From NCBI GenBank assembly GCA_017590115.1, contig JAGGNK010013558.1, positions 19,196,992-19,260,991 on the forward strand: a DNA stretch of 64,000 bases. The letters are read 5' to 3'. Source of the DNA: Montifringilla adamsi (Eukaryota > Chordata > Aves > Passeriformes > Passeridae). The notes beneath the pieces were generated by a model. The model had not been told where the DNA came from, did no database searches, and was given only the letters and a program-made list of their open reading frames with translations. The translations under genes and the position numbers were made by a program. Below, one piece after another: positions 49,601-61,600 of the stretch; position 1 is the stretch's first letter; every line of letters begins with the position of its first letter.

Positions 49601-52600
49601 CAGGTGGGTAATGCCAGCCTTGCAGTTATTCCCTGGTATTTCCTGATTTGTATCCTGGAACTCATCACCATGGCACCAAATATTCGCTGGCTCGTAGATT
49701 CCCTGAAAAACCACGGATTCCTTCCAGGCAGGGAGCAGGGAGAGGCTCAGAAGTGCCAAGAGCACCTCATGGAGGGCTTGGATCATCCTTGTGGTGATGC
49801 TGGATGAAGGGCCAGTGATGTCAGAATTTACAGAATGCAGACTGGGGCTGGATTTTTGGAGCCTCCCCCAGCTGGTGACACTCTTGGAGAATGCTCCGGG
49901 TCACCTACTCACATGGCACTGGGAATGTCACTTCTGGCATCCAGCACCAGATCGGGGACACAGTGCTCGTCCTCGTTGCAGCCATTCCAGAAGGGGACCT
50001 GAGGGGACAATGACAGCAGATCGGTGATGGTTCTTCCAGGGATAAATCCACCCTGGTGCCCTGGGAGGTGGCATTTTGGGAGGTGACACTTTGGGAGGTA
50101 GAACTTTGGGAGGCGGCACTTTGGGAGGCGGCACCTGGGATGAAGAACTTTGGGAGGTGGCACTTGGGGAGGTGACACCAGGGAGGTGGCACTTTGGGAG
50201 GTGTCAGCTGCTACCTACAGAGACCCTGAGCGAGGTGGGCCACCCATTGTCCAGCATGGGGCCGTGCTCGGGATGCTCCAGCTCGTAGTCGATGGAGAAC
50301 GTCACCGGCTTCACGTAATCCGCCGTGTCCTGTGGCACATGGAAAACACTGAGAGGAGCCCAGGGCTGCCCGGGCTGGGGCAGCACCTCAGGGTGTCCCC
50401 AGAGGTCACAGATCTGTCCCGCAGCCCCAGCCCAGGGTTGGGATGTAACAAAAAACAGATCCCATCTCCAAGGTTGCTTCAAACCCCATCCAACCTGGCC
50501 TTGGATGCTTCCAGGGATCCAGGGGCAGCCACAGCTCCTCTGGGAATTCCATCCCAGACAGGAATTCCTTGCCAATATCCCACCTAACCCTGCCCTCTGG
50601 AAGCCCCTAGGAGCTCCTCCTGTGCCTAGCCCCCGGGTGCAGAGGCATGCTCTGAAGGGAGATGTTTTTTTTGGGCTAAATCACGAGCTCCAGCTCCATC
50701 TCCAGCCTCAAATTTCCCAAAAGTTCACGGCAGTTCAGCCGGGGCTTGGGGCTGGGCCAGTCTGGCAGCTCAGGCCTGTCTGGCTTCCACGAAATTCTCC
50801 TCATTCCCTGGGAATGTTTGGGTTTGGCCAGGTTTGTGCATCAGCTGTTCCCTGCAAACGAGGGATCCACCAGCTCTGCACCCCGTGGTGGGACCTGCTG
50901 GGCCAGAGGGGGACAGCCCCAGGGACTGGCACGGGGACGCTCCATTCCCCATGGAAAAACAACAAGCATTCCTGATTTTGGAGCAGGAAGAGCAGCCTGA
51001 CCCTGGGATGAGGAGCTCACGCCCTCCCCGAGGACACGGCTGGTGGAACGGAGCACGTGGAAGCTGCAGTGATGTCACTGCTTGGGGACCCAGCAGCTGC
51101 CACATGCTGGCAGCTCCATCCCGGACCACATCAAACCGGCGGGGAGCAATCCAGTGGGATGAATCCAGCGGGATGAGGCTCATTCCCAGCCCGGGAAGCC
51201 ACCCGATGAGGGATGCTGGAGAGGACATCTGGCGCACACTCACCAGGACGTGGAAGGGGAGGATGTGGCAGAGCTCCTGCCCGGCGGGCAGCACCAGCCC
51301 CCGCGGCGCCGCCCGCTCCCCGCCGTCGTCCAGGTGTGCCCGGGGCGAGTAGCGGCGCTCGTCGATGGTCGTGTTGTACCTGAGCCCTGCAAGGACAGGC
51401 CCAGCTGAGGCCTTGGGGCCACAAAACCTGGGCAAAGAGTGGCCCCAGTGCCTATTCCCTGCTGAGGGAAATCCAGGGAAATCCCAGGCAGTTCTGGGAA
51501 AAGCTTCCCTTCTGCAAATGAGGAGTTTTGGGGATTAATTGTTGCAAGACCCTGGGTAAAAGCTGTGCAGGCATGGAATCGTTTGCCTCTCAAATGTTCC
51601 CGTGCTGGTCTGGAGGAATTGGAGCTCACCCCTCACCTGGGTGATTTACGGAGATCCTTTGGTTCCTGCACTGTTGCTGGAAAGCCACTGGAGATTCCCA
51701 ACCAAGCAGGGATTTCAGAGAACCACAGAATCTCAGAATGGCTTGGGAAGGGACCTAAAATCTCATCTCATTGCAGCCCCTGCCATGGCAAGGACACCTT
51801 CCATTGTCCCAGGGGCTCCAAGCCCTGTCCAGCCTGGCCTTGGACACTTCCAGGGGCAGCCACAGTTTCTCTGGGAATTCCATCCCTGCCCCTCCTTACC
51901 CTCACAGGGAACAATTCCTTCCCAGTATCCCATCTGTCCCTCTTTCAGCTTAAAGCCATTCCCTGTGTCCTGTCCCTCCATGCCTTGTCCCCAGTCCCTC
52001 TCCAGCTCTCCTGGAGCCCCTTTAGGCCCTGGGAGGGGCTCTGAGGTTTCTCTGGATTCTTCTCTTTTCCTGGCTGGACACCCTCAGCTCTCCCAGCCTG
52101 GCTCCAGAGCAGAGAGGCTCATCCAGGGGGTGACTCTTTATTTCCAGGGGAAATAAAGGTAAAATCAAATAAATAAGGAAATCCCACTCAGATTTTATCC
52201 CACAGGGACAGCAGCAGGGAGAAAAACGCTGGATTTGACAGCACAAAACAAAACTCTTGCTCTGGGCGCTGGGAGTTTTTCCCTTGGCTCTGGATCCTGA
52301 TTTTCCTTGGACAGTGTTTGCTGCTGGCTTGCAGGGGCTGAGCCGCTATCGCTTCCCTGCTCCGCTGACTCCCGGGAATCCGCCGGGGATCACTCGGGGT
52401 CACGGCACCATCCAAGGGTTTAACAGCAGGGCTGGCCAGCTCCACAGATTCCCTGGGATGTTGTGGAAAATGCACATCTGGCCGGCAGATGTGTCCCGCT
52501 GCTGCGGGAGGCGGGAGGGATGGATGAGCCCTGCGGAACGCGGGCCGGGCACGTCCCGCTGCGGGGACATTCCCGTCACATGGAGCATGGAAAGGCCCAG

Positions 52601-55600
52601 GAGAGCCCAGCCCAGGGAATAGGTGAGGGATGAGGTGGGATTTATCCTGGAGGGGTTTCTTTGGCACAACCACCACCAGAACCCAGAGACTCAGCCGGGA
52701 CAGGGACAAACGTGAGTGACACGTGATGGACACGTGAGCTCCTCCAAGCTCCTGGGTGGTTTCCATCCCAAAATCTGGGTTTTCCATGGGGCTGGAGACC
52801 TGAGCAGGGCAGGAATTGGGATTTTCTCCTCACCCACGCTGGCAGTCTGGAAGTGAGCGGAGAGGAAGAGGGCGGTGAAGCAGACAAAGGCCCTCATGCA
52901 GGTGGCCTCCTTCCCGTTGCGCCTGCAGTCCTTGGTGAAGATGTTGATCTTGGGCGGCTCGAAGCGGAGGCTGGCGTTGATCTGGACCACGCTGCGGGAC
53001 CTGTGGGGTGGGGAGAGGCATGGGATGGACTCTGGCTCGGGATGGGACATCCTGGAATCTCCCACAGCTCCAGGTTTGCCTTTTTCACTCCTTTTCCCTC
53101 CTTTTGGCAGAAGGTTGGGAAGACCAAAGGTGCTCTCCAAGCAGAGCCCAGGGTGACCCGTCTCGGCTGGGCACAGCCACACCCCCCATCCCAACAGCTT
53201 CAAGGGACTCTCCAAACATTAATTAATATTTAAAAATAATGCTGTAATTAAACCAGACCGGAAGGAGCCTGGGCAAATCCCCACAAATGAATTTGGAACT
53301 TCTGGAGAACTACGGATGAAACTCAATGGAAAATGAACTCTGGCATCTTTTTAGGGCACGAGGGGATTGAGATCCCACAGCCCCGTTAGACAGGGGGCGG
53401 TTATTCAGGAAAGATGGCTCAGATTGTTGGGATACTGGTTTTTCCTGGAAAAATTTTGGCATGATTTGGGCAGAGGAAAGAAGGAGAGGGCACCGAGGAT
53501 CCCTGGCTCACCACAGCACCACGGCGTTTCCCAGCGAGCCCACAGCCAAGTCCACGAGTCCGTCCTCGTTCAGATCCAGCTGCCCGTGGATGCTGCATCC
53601 AAAATACATCAGGCCCGGAGCGAGGTCGGCGGCCGCGATCCGCTGGAAAGGAATGGGAGCAATCCAGGCTGGATTCCAGCAGGAGCATCCCTGCCTGCCA
53701 AGGGTTTGCCAGGCTGACTCCGCCTCGCCGCTGAAAATTCCCCGTTCCAAGAGGTTCTGCTAAACATGGTTTTCCAGGGAATTTCTCTTTGGAAAAGAGA
53801 AAAGCATTTGCTTCGAAAGCAATTTCTCTTTGGAGGCACCATCCAAGATTTGTACTGGATTTACCCTGCGTATTTAACATTTATCAAAAGTGTAATAAAT
53901 AAATAAATAAAATGTAAAAAAATTAATTAAAAAATATAATTAATTAATCTATAACAATCCCTTGCAATGAATGCTAAACATTGCCTCTAATTTCAAGCCT
54001 TTTCCCCCACTGTTCCATGGAATAATTCAGGTTGGAAAAGCCATCCAAGACTGTGGAGTCCAACCATCCCCTGGCACTGCCAAGGCCACCACAAAATGTC
54101 CCTAAGTGCCACATCCACACATCTTAAATCCCAGCAGGGATAGGGACTCCACCACTGCTGCTCCAATGCTTGAATTCCAACGTTTTGTCTCAGATGCCTC
54201 AAAAGAGGAAATATCCGGCCATAATAATTAACAATTAAATCCCGGGTGTGGATTCGTCCTGCTCCATCAGTCCTTAAAACAGGGACAAATTATATTTATT
54301 CCCATGAAAGACAAGGAAAACCAAGCACAGGGAAGCCCCACCTGCTTGTACTTCTTGAGGATGGTCTCCTGGAATCCAAGGAAAATGTAAATGGCTCCTT
54401 GGTGCTCGTCCTCCAGAGGGGCCCCGACCACCAGGTCGTTGTAGGAGTCCTGGTTGAGGTCGGGAACGGCGGCAATGCAGGAGCCAAAACGGGAATTCTG
54501 GTAACTCTGGAGGTCCACCAGGGCGCCGCTGGGAACGAAGAGGTTCTGCCAAGGAAAAAAAGGAAGGAAGACAATTCCCAAAGCATCAGCAGCCAGGCTG
54601 GAAAGAGGAGAAAGCCTCAAGTGAACGGTGCAGTGATGTGGGAGGGATTTTCCAAGGAAGGAGGTGGGAGCGTTCCCAGGGATGGCGGATTTTGGAGCAC
54701 ATCCCTGCGGAATGAGGAGTCCTGAGCTCCCCCTGAGGCAGCCCCACATCTGCTTTGCACCCCACATAAATAATTCGATGATGATGATGATGACATTAAT
54801 AATAATTCTATAGTAATAATAATTCTATAGTAATAATAATAATAACAACAACAATAATTCTATAGTATTAATAATAATTCTATGGTAATAATAATAATAA
54901 TTCTATAGTAATAATTACTTCCATAATAAAGACAAATTCCATAATAATAAATATTCCATACTAATTCCATGCAAGATCACCGAAAATTGGGGATTTGGTG
55001 TTTTTTTCTTCATAATTCCAACTGGGGGAATCCCTCATCCAGAGCAACTTCCACAGGGAAGCACCTTCAGGCACTGGAAGGGGCTCTGAGCTCTCCCTGG
55101 AGGGAGCAGGTTTGGAGGACGCCGCGTGGCTTGGCGATGGTTTCTCCAGAGGGACATCCACATTCCCACATGGCAAAGATCCCATCGCACCCTTCCCTTG
55201 AGACCCCACCAGGGGACACAGCTGCCACGGGAGCAGCCAAATGTCCCCTCGATGTCCCCGGGCGCCACTCACCCCCTGCAGGGCGTACACGTAGACCTTG
55301 CCCCTCTCCCTGCCCTCGCTGAAGAACATGGGCGCGCCCACCAGCAGCACGTCGGTGACGCCGTCGCCGTTCACGTCCAGGGAGTTGATCTCGCTGCCGT
55401 AGTAGGAGCCGATCTGGGGCAGACAGGACGGGGTGGGGATGATGCCACCATCCCTCTGGGATGTACAGGGACATCCCACCCCTGCCACAGCTACGCTGAG
55501 GATGCAGCCACAACCGGCTCTCTTGGGCTGGCAATGGGGTGTGGGTTCCATCCCCATCTGTCAGAGCTGGGCAGTTCTCTCTGTCCATGGGGCAGTTTTC

Positions 55601-58600
55601 TTTATCTCTCCCACAGCCAATCCTCCCTCCAGATAAAAAACTGTTATTCCTGCTCCCGTATCTTTGCCAAGAGCCCCTTAATTTCCAAATTATAATAATT
55701 CAGAGGGAGGGGGGTTACATTTTCTGTTTCAGGGGAAGCTCCTGCCTTCCTTAGCAGACACCTGTCTTTCCAAACCAAGACACCGGCACATCCATGGCTG
55801 TGCGGCACTGCCAAGCCGTTCCAACTCGGGAAAACCAAGGGAGAGGGTTGATTTTTCCACGGGGGAAAAGCGGCATGGCATTCCCAGCTGGAATTACCTG
55901 CTCTCCCTTGAGGGCCTGGTGGATGGTGAGGTTCCTGTTGCTGTGCATGTTGAACAGGATGACCTTGCCGGTGTGGTTGAACCGCGGCGCTCCCGCCACG
56001 TAGATCCGCTCGTGCCTGGTGGAGACGACGGAGGAGACGGTGTAACCTGGAGAGGGATGGACACGGAGTGAGAACTCCCTGCCTGCTCCCAGGGTCTGCT
56101 TTCCATTAGCCCCCAGCTGCTGACACAGCTCTGGCCGCTTTCCAAAAAGGGAAGCTTAAAAACTGGGATTTTTGCAAAGATGAAATCACCCAGACGGACC
56201 CCAGTGCCTCTGAGCCGCCCGCTCCGGTGCTGCCGCAGCCGGGGCTGTGCCGGGAGTTTTGGCACTGCCTGATTCCCTCTTCCTGTGCAAATCCTTCTTC
56301 TATCGAAGGTGAATCCAATTCCTGCAATTGCAGGACTTCTGGCTGTTTTATTTCATGGCTCACGTTAAGTTGGACAGACACTCGTGAGGTGCTGAGTGTT
56401 GGGAAGTTGCGGCTCCCGCTGCTCCAGGAACACCGGGCAGGAAAAGCTTTCCTGGTGCTTGATGTCAACATTCCCAGTCCAATAAAAGCCATGAATTCAT
56501 CAAAACCATTCCTCCTGATGGAAATAACCCTGCCTAAGCCAATGACCCTGAGCAATCCCTTTTTTCCTACTGGGATCACCCCCTGGGCTGCAGCACTTCC
56601 ATGGCTGCAGATGGGATTTTGTAGGAATATAAAGCTGGGGCTGCCAGATCCCAATTTTCAACCCCAAGTCCAGGTTCCTGAACCTTCAGGCTCGGGTTTA
56701 AATTCCAATGAAATCCTTAGAAGTGGAACAGGGTGCCCAGAGAAGCTGTGGCTGCCGCTTCCCTCGAATGTTCCAATCCCAGGCTGGATGGGGCATGGAG
56801 AAACCTGGGATAGGGGAAGGTGGAATGGGATGAGCTTTAAGTTCCTTTCCATCCAACCCAAATCATTCCATTCTGGGATTCTATGGAACTCAAAGTCTGG
56901 CCAATCATGAAACTGAATCACATTCCTTGGAATCACATCCAGTTAAATTTTGAGTATCTTCAGGGATTTTTGGACCCTTCCCTGCTCACCAGCCTTACCT
57001 GGGTTCCCTCTTTCCCTAAAAATGCCCCTCCTGGAGGAATATTCCTAAACCCAGCATCAGCCCTGAGCCCCACAGGCTGCTCCTCAGCAGGATACACCAG
57101 CATTCCTTAATATTCCCGGATTTCTCACTCCAGGCAGTGGGAAAGAGAACCCAGTTGAGCTCCCACAGGGATTCCCATGGGACACCCACAGCTCAGGGGA
57201 CACTCTGCTGTCACCCCACGGATGAACCACGTGTCCCCATTCCAAGGGAAGAGCCTGGAGGTGCTGATCCCACAGAATCCCACCTCTCTCCCCGCCACGG
57301 GACAGCCACATCTCCGAGGAGAGGCTGCGTTTCGCCATCCAGGCTGATATTTTTATTCCAGAGCTCCAGTGGCTGCACATGGAATGGATTAACCCAGCAG
57401 GTATTTCCTGCCTAGGCATGAAATTCCATCGGTGCTTTGAAACCACTCCAAGAAAAGCTGCGGATAACCCGCCGGCCCGGCTGCTCCTGAATTTAAATCC
57501 CATTTGTGCCCCACTCCGGGGTCGGAGCCGGGCTCTTCCCAGGTGAGGATGCTCCTGTGCTGCATCCCACAGCTCTCCCATGAGGAATACCCCGTGCTTC
57601 CTCTTTTTTAAGGAAAAAATCCCGAATTCCCCCCTGCGGCAGCATGGCCTCATTCAGCTTTCCTACCTAAATAGGCTCCGTGGTTTTTCAGCTCCTCCGG
57701 GAATTCCTGCAGGTAGGATTCCCGCAGAGGAATGACCTTCCCGCTGCTGGTCTCCTTCAGCACGGCTCCGTTCCAGTCGTAGGCTCCCACTGCTCCCAGC
57801 AGGATCCCGTCCTGTGGGAAAATGGGAGCGGTTTGATGGGATTTCTTCCCAAGTGGAGGCGATTCCATCCCTCTGATCCCGCACAGACCGCTCTTCCAAA
57901 AACACCTGGAATGCTGGAGGGTTTTAAAACTGCTGGAATGACACTTCCACCCTGTTCCTGTTTTTCCAATGTGTTTTTTCTCCCCAGGAAATTCCCAAGA
58001 GCTTTTTCCATGGACATCCCAGCATGTCCTTCCCAAGAGGTCGTGGCACTGGGAGGATCTGCTGCAGATCCTAAGGGATGCTCACGTCTCCCAACACCTC
58101 CCTTACCCATGGGATAATCCAGCAGCATTTCCTTATCCTCATGTTATTTAACTCTGTAATTAATAATTTGTCCCAAATCCCAATCTCCCACCTAGAGCTG
58201 GGGGTGATAAACAGGACAAGGCAGGACCAAAAAAATGCCCACATTTCCTCTCTTACTTCCACAACGTGGGATGAAAATCCAGTCTGGGACATTTCCAGTC
58301 CAAAGGAGATCTCGTTCTTGTTGGTTCCTTAAAAAAAAAAGAAAAAAGAAAAAAAAAAGGGAATTTGTGTTTAGTGGAGAGTTTTGCTTTCTTGGAACAG
58401 TTCCGTGGCCTCCTCTGGAATTGCTCCAGCAGCTCCACGTCCTCCTGATGATCCCATTTCTCCCTAAATCCCCCCAGCTCCACAACCTCGTGCTGTTAGG
58501 AGGTCTGGGAGCTCAGCTGGGGCGCAGCTTCTCCCCCTGCAGAGCTGCAAGATCACCCAAAACTGGGGATTTGGAGGTTTTTGCTTTGCAATTGCAACTG

Positions 58601-61600
58601 GGGGAATTCCTCATCCAGGAAAACTTCCACAAGGAAGCGCTAGGCTGGACAGAGAAAACTGGGAAACTGGTGGGGAATTTGTGAGCTGGTTTGAGCCAAA
58701 ATCCCCCAAATTCAAGACGTTTCATTCCTGCTGAGGGCCTTCCATCTTCTGCTCCAATTGTTCATTCCAGGCTGCATTTTTCCTCTGAAATTCGGATAAA
58801 TTTAGTTTGGGAGAGCGACAAAGTTGTCATAAGAGCTGACATTTAAGACAAAAATATTTCCTGATATTTCGTTTCAGCCAATAAACCTGAAATCCCAACA
58901 TTATTCCCATAATCTCCCGATGTCTGGCACCCCAGGAAGCTCCTGTGTGTGGGTCTTCCTGATTACAGCCCTGGAATTTGATGGATGAGGAAGACACTGA
59001 TGCCCAAATTCCCCCCATACCAAATCTCCGAGGTTTTCTATAAAAAGGAAAAATCAAAGCCACCAGAATTCCGGTGGCCGGAATGAGGTGTGTCCTTTGG
59101 AAAAGGGAACTCTGCTCCCGATATCTGAGGGACGCAACTGCTCCAAATAAAGACATTTGCTCAAATATGAAGATACTCCAAGCAGGATTTTAGGCTCAGA
59201 TATTGCGTAAGCCGCGTCCAAATTCGGGGGAAAAAAAAGGATCAGCAGCACATTCCCAGCTCTGGGATGTGCCAGGGAGGAGCATCCCTCACCTTCCAGG
59301 CTGAAAATCCTTTCTCCCAGAGCATCCACGATGTCCTTGAGCGCCGCCTCGTCGGTGACGTTGAAGAAGTGTTTGTCATCGGGGTCGCTGGCGATGAATT
59401 TGATCTCGTTCAGAAAGGCCTCGGGGTTGATCCCTCTCCTGTTGTAATAACCCAAGACCTGGTTGGGAATAAAATGTGAGACTTCCATGGAATTAGAATT
59501 CCCAGGTGGTTTGGGTTGGGAAGGGTCTTAAAGCTCATTCCATTCCATGGGCAGGGACAGCTTCCTCTACCCCAGGCTGCTCCAAGACCTGTCCAACCTT
59601 GGACACCTCCAGGGATGGGGGGTCAGCAGCTCCTCTGGGTCGTTTTCCCAGGATGGATAAAACTTTCCCAAAACCCTTTGGGGGGTGTCCAGGTGGGAGA
59701 AGCCCCATCCTTGGATCTGACACCACTTTGTGGGAACGAACAGAGGAACTGCTGCAATTCCTCATGGAATTTGGGGTCCTGCCTGTCCCTGGTCCTGGAA
59801 CCAGCAGCCAAATCCAGACCTGAGCATCCCAAAAGCAGCACTAGCCACAAAGAGCTCTTGGAATGTTCCAGGAGCAGTGGGGATGGACAGGAGCTCTTGA
59901 AATGCTCCAGAAGAAACATTCTGGAACAATGTTCCAGAAGAAACATTCTGGAACAATGTTCCAGAATGGAGAATACATAGAACCTCTTGGACAGGATGGA
60001 CAGGACCTCTTGGAATGCTCCAGGAGCAGTGGGGATGGACATGACCTCTTGGAATGCTCCAGGAGCAGTGGGGATGGGCTGTCCTGGTGCCTTGGGATTC
60101 CTGGAGCACCACCACGCTCTGCAGGACTTCCACAACCCAAAATCCCCGTCACTCACCGCCACCGCGTATCTGGTGACGTTGTCCCTCTCGCTGTCCTCGA
60201 TCACCTTCTCCAGGTCTGGGCTGTCGTGGGACTCTCCATCTGTGATGACAATCATTACTCTCTTTGCCCCTTTCCGGCCACCTTTCCGAAACGCTTCCGA
60301 GCTGCAAGTGAAGAGATGCCCTGGGCTGCTCAGCCCCGCCAGCTCCGTGGGGGCTCTGCCGCCCCACCGAGCCCGCCCCGAGGGGTCTCTGGGGCTGCTG
60401 CCCCTTGGGGAGGTGCAGGAACCCTCGGGAAATGCTTTGGGATGTGGATTTCCCCACTTTTTGCAGGAAAGAGGCTGTAATTCAGCAAAATCGGTTGAGG
60501 GAATGGATCTTGAGTTGGCCAGTGGAGTTCTGGCCTTGGCCTGTGGGGCCTTTCCCTGTGAGGGAAAATTTCTTCATCCCATTATCCACACCTGCCAAAA
60601 TCACATGATTTTGACAAAGCACGGTCCCAAATTCCAGCATATTCAAGGAAAAGGGACACTGACCAGGGCTGGGGACTCTGTGTGACACAAATCGTTCAGG
60701 ACCTTGCTCAGATCTGACCAGGATCCATCTAAAACTTTTCCAAGCTGCCCAGGGCAGTCCTGGAATTGCCATTCCTGCAGGGATTTCCAAACTACATGGA
60801 TGTGGCACTTGGGACATGGTCAGTGGTGGCCTTGGCAGTGCTGGACTTGATCTTTGACCTCTTTTCCAACCTAAAATTTCATGATTCCCAGCAGGAATAC
60901 TGCTAGGAAAGAGTGCAGGAGGAAGGATTTGTCCTTCCTTTGGAAAGGGAGGAGGTGGAGCTGTCCTGAGCTCCTGTGGACTCTCCAGGGAATTCCAGGA
61001 GAGCTCCAGGTTCTGGGGCTGAATTTGGGGGCTGGGAGCTCCGGGAGAAGCCACAATTCCAGAGCCTGCCCCAGCTGCAAACGAGCAATTTTGGGAAGCG
61101 CCACTCGCAAAGCTTCCCCCAAATCACATTTTCCTACAAACCCTGGCGATTCCCCCTTTCTTGAGCAGCAAGGAAAACAAAAGGAGAGGGAAGGAGGGAA
61201 AAAAAAAAAAAAAAAAAAAAGTGGATTTGAAGGTTTTCCTGGGGAGAAGAGCAGGAGTGGGAGGGGTTTTACCGAGCGAACTCGATGCCGTAGGCGGTCC
61301 TGGTCTCGGTGCCGCCGCGCTGCTCGATGTGGCTGGCGGCCGCCACCACGTCCTGCACGGACCTGTAGTCGTTCAGGTGGAACTCATGGACCACGTCCTC
61401 TCCGTACTGGACAACTCCCACCTGGGAACGACGGGAATGGCACCAAAGAGGCCAACAGAACGAGGTCCTGTCCACCACGGGCACTGTCAGCCACGGGAAT
61501 CGCCAGCCACGGGTAGAATTCTCTACGCTCATTCCCAGTTTTCCCTCCATGGGATCATTATTCATTCCCAATTTTATGGCTTGGTTCCCAAGTTTTGGGG

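Noticed and set aside
59930..59965. Palindrome GAACAATGTTC as a hormone-receptor-like site
   Set aside because: It occurs only within a local repeat variant and does not match a receptor half-site pair closely enough.
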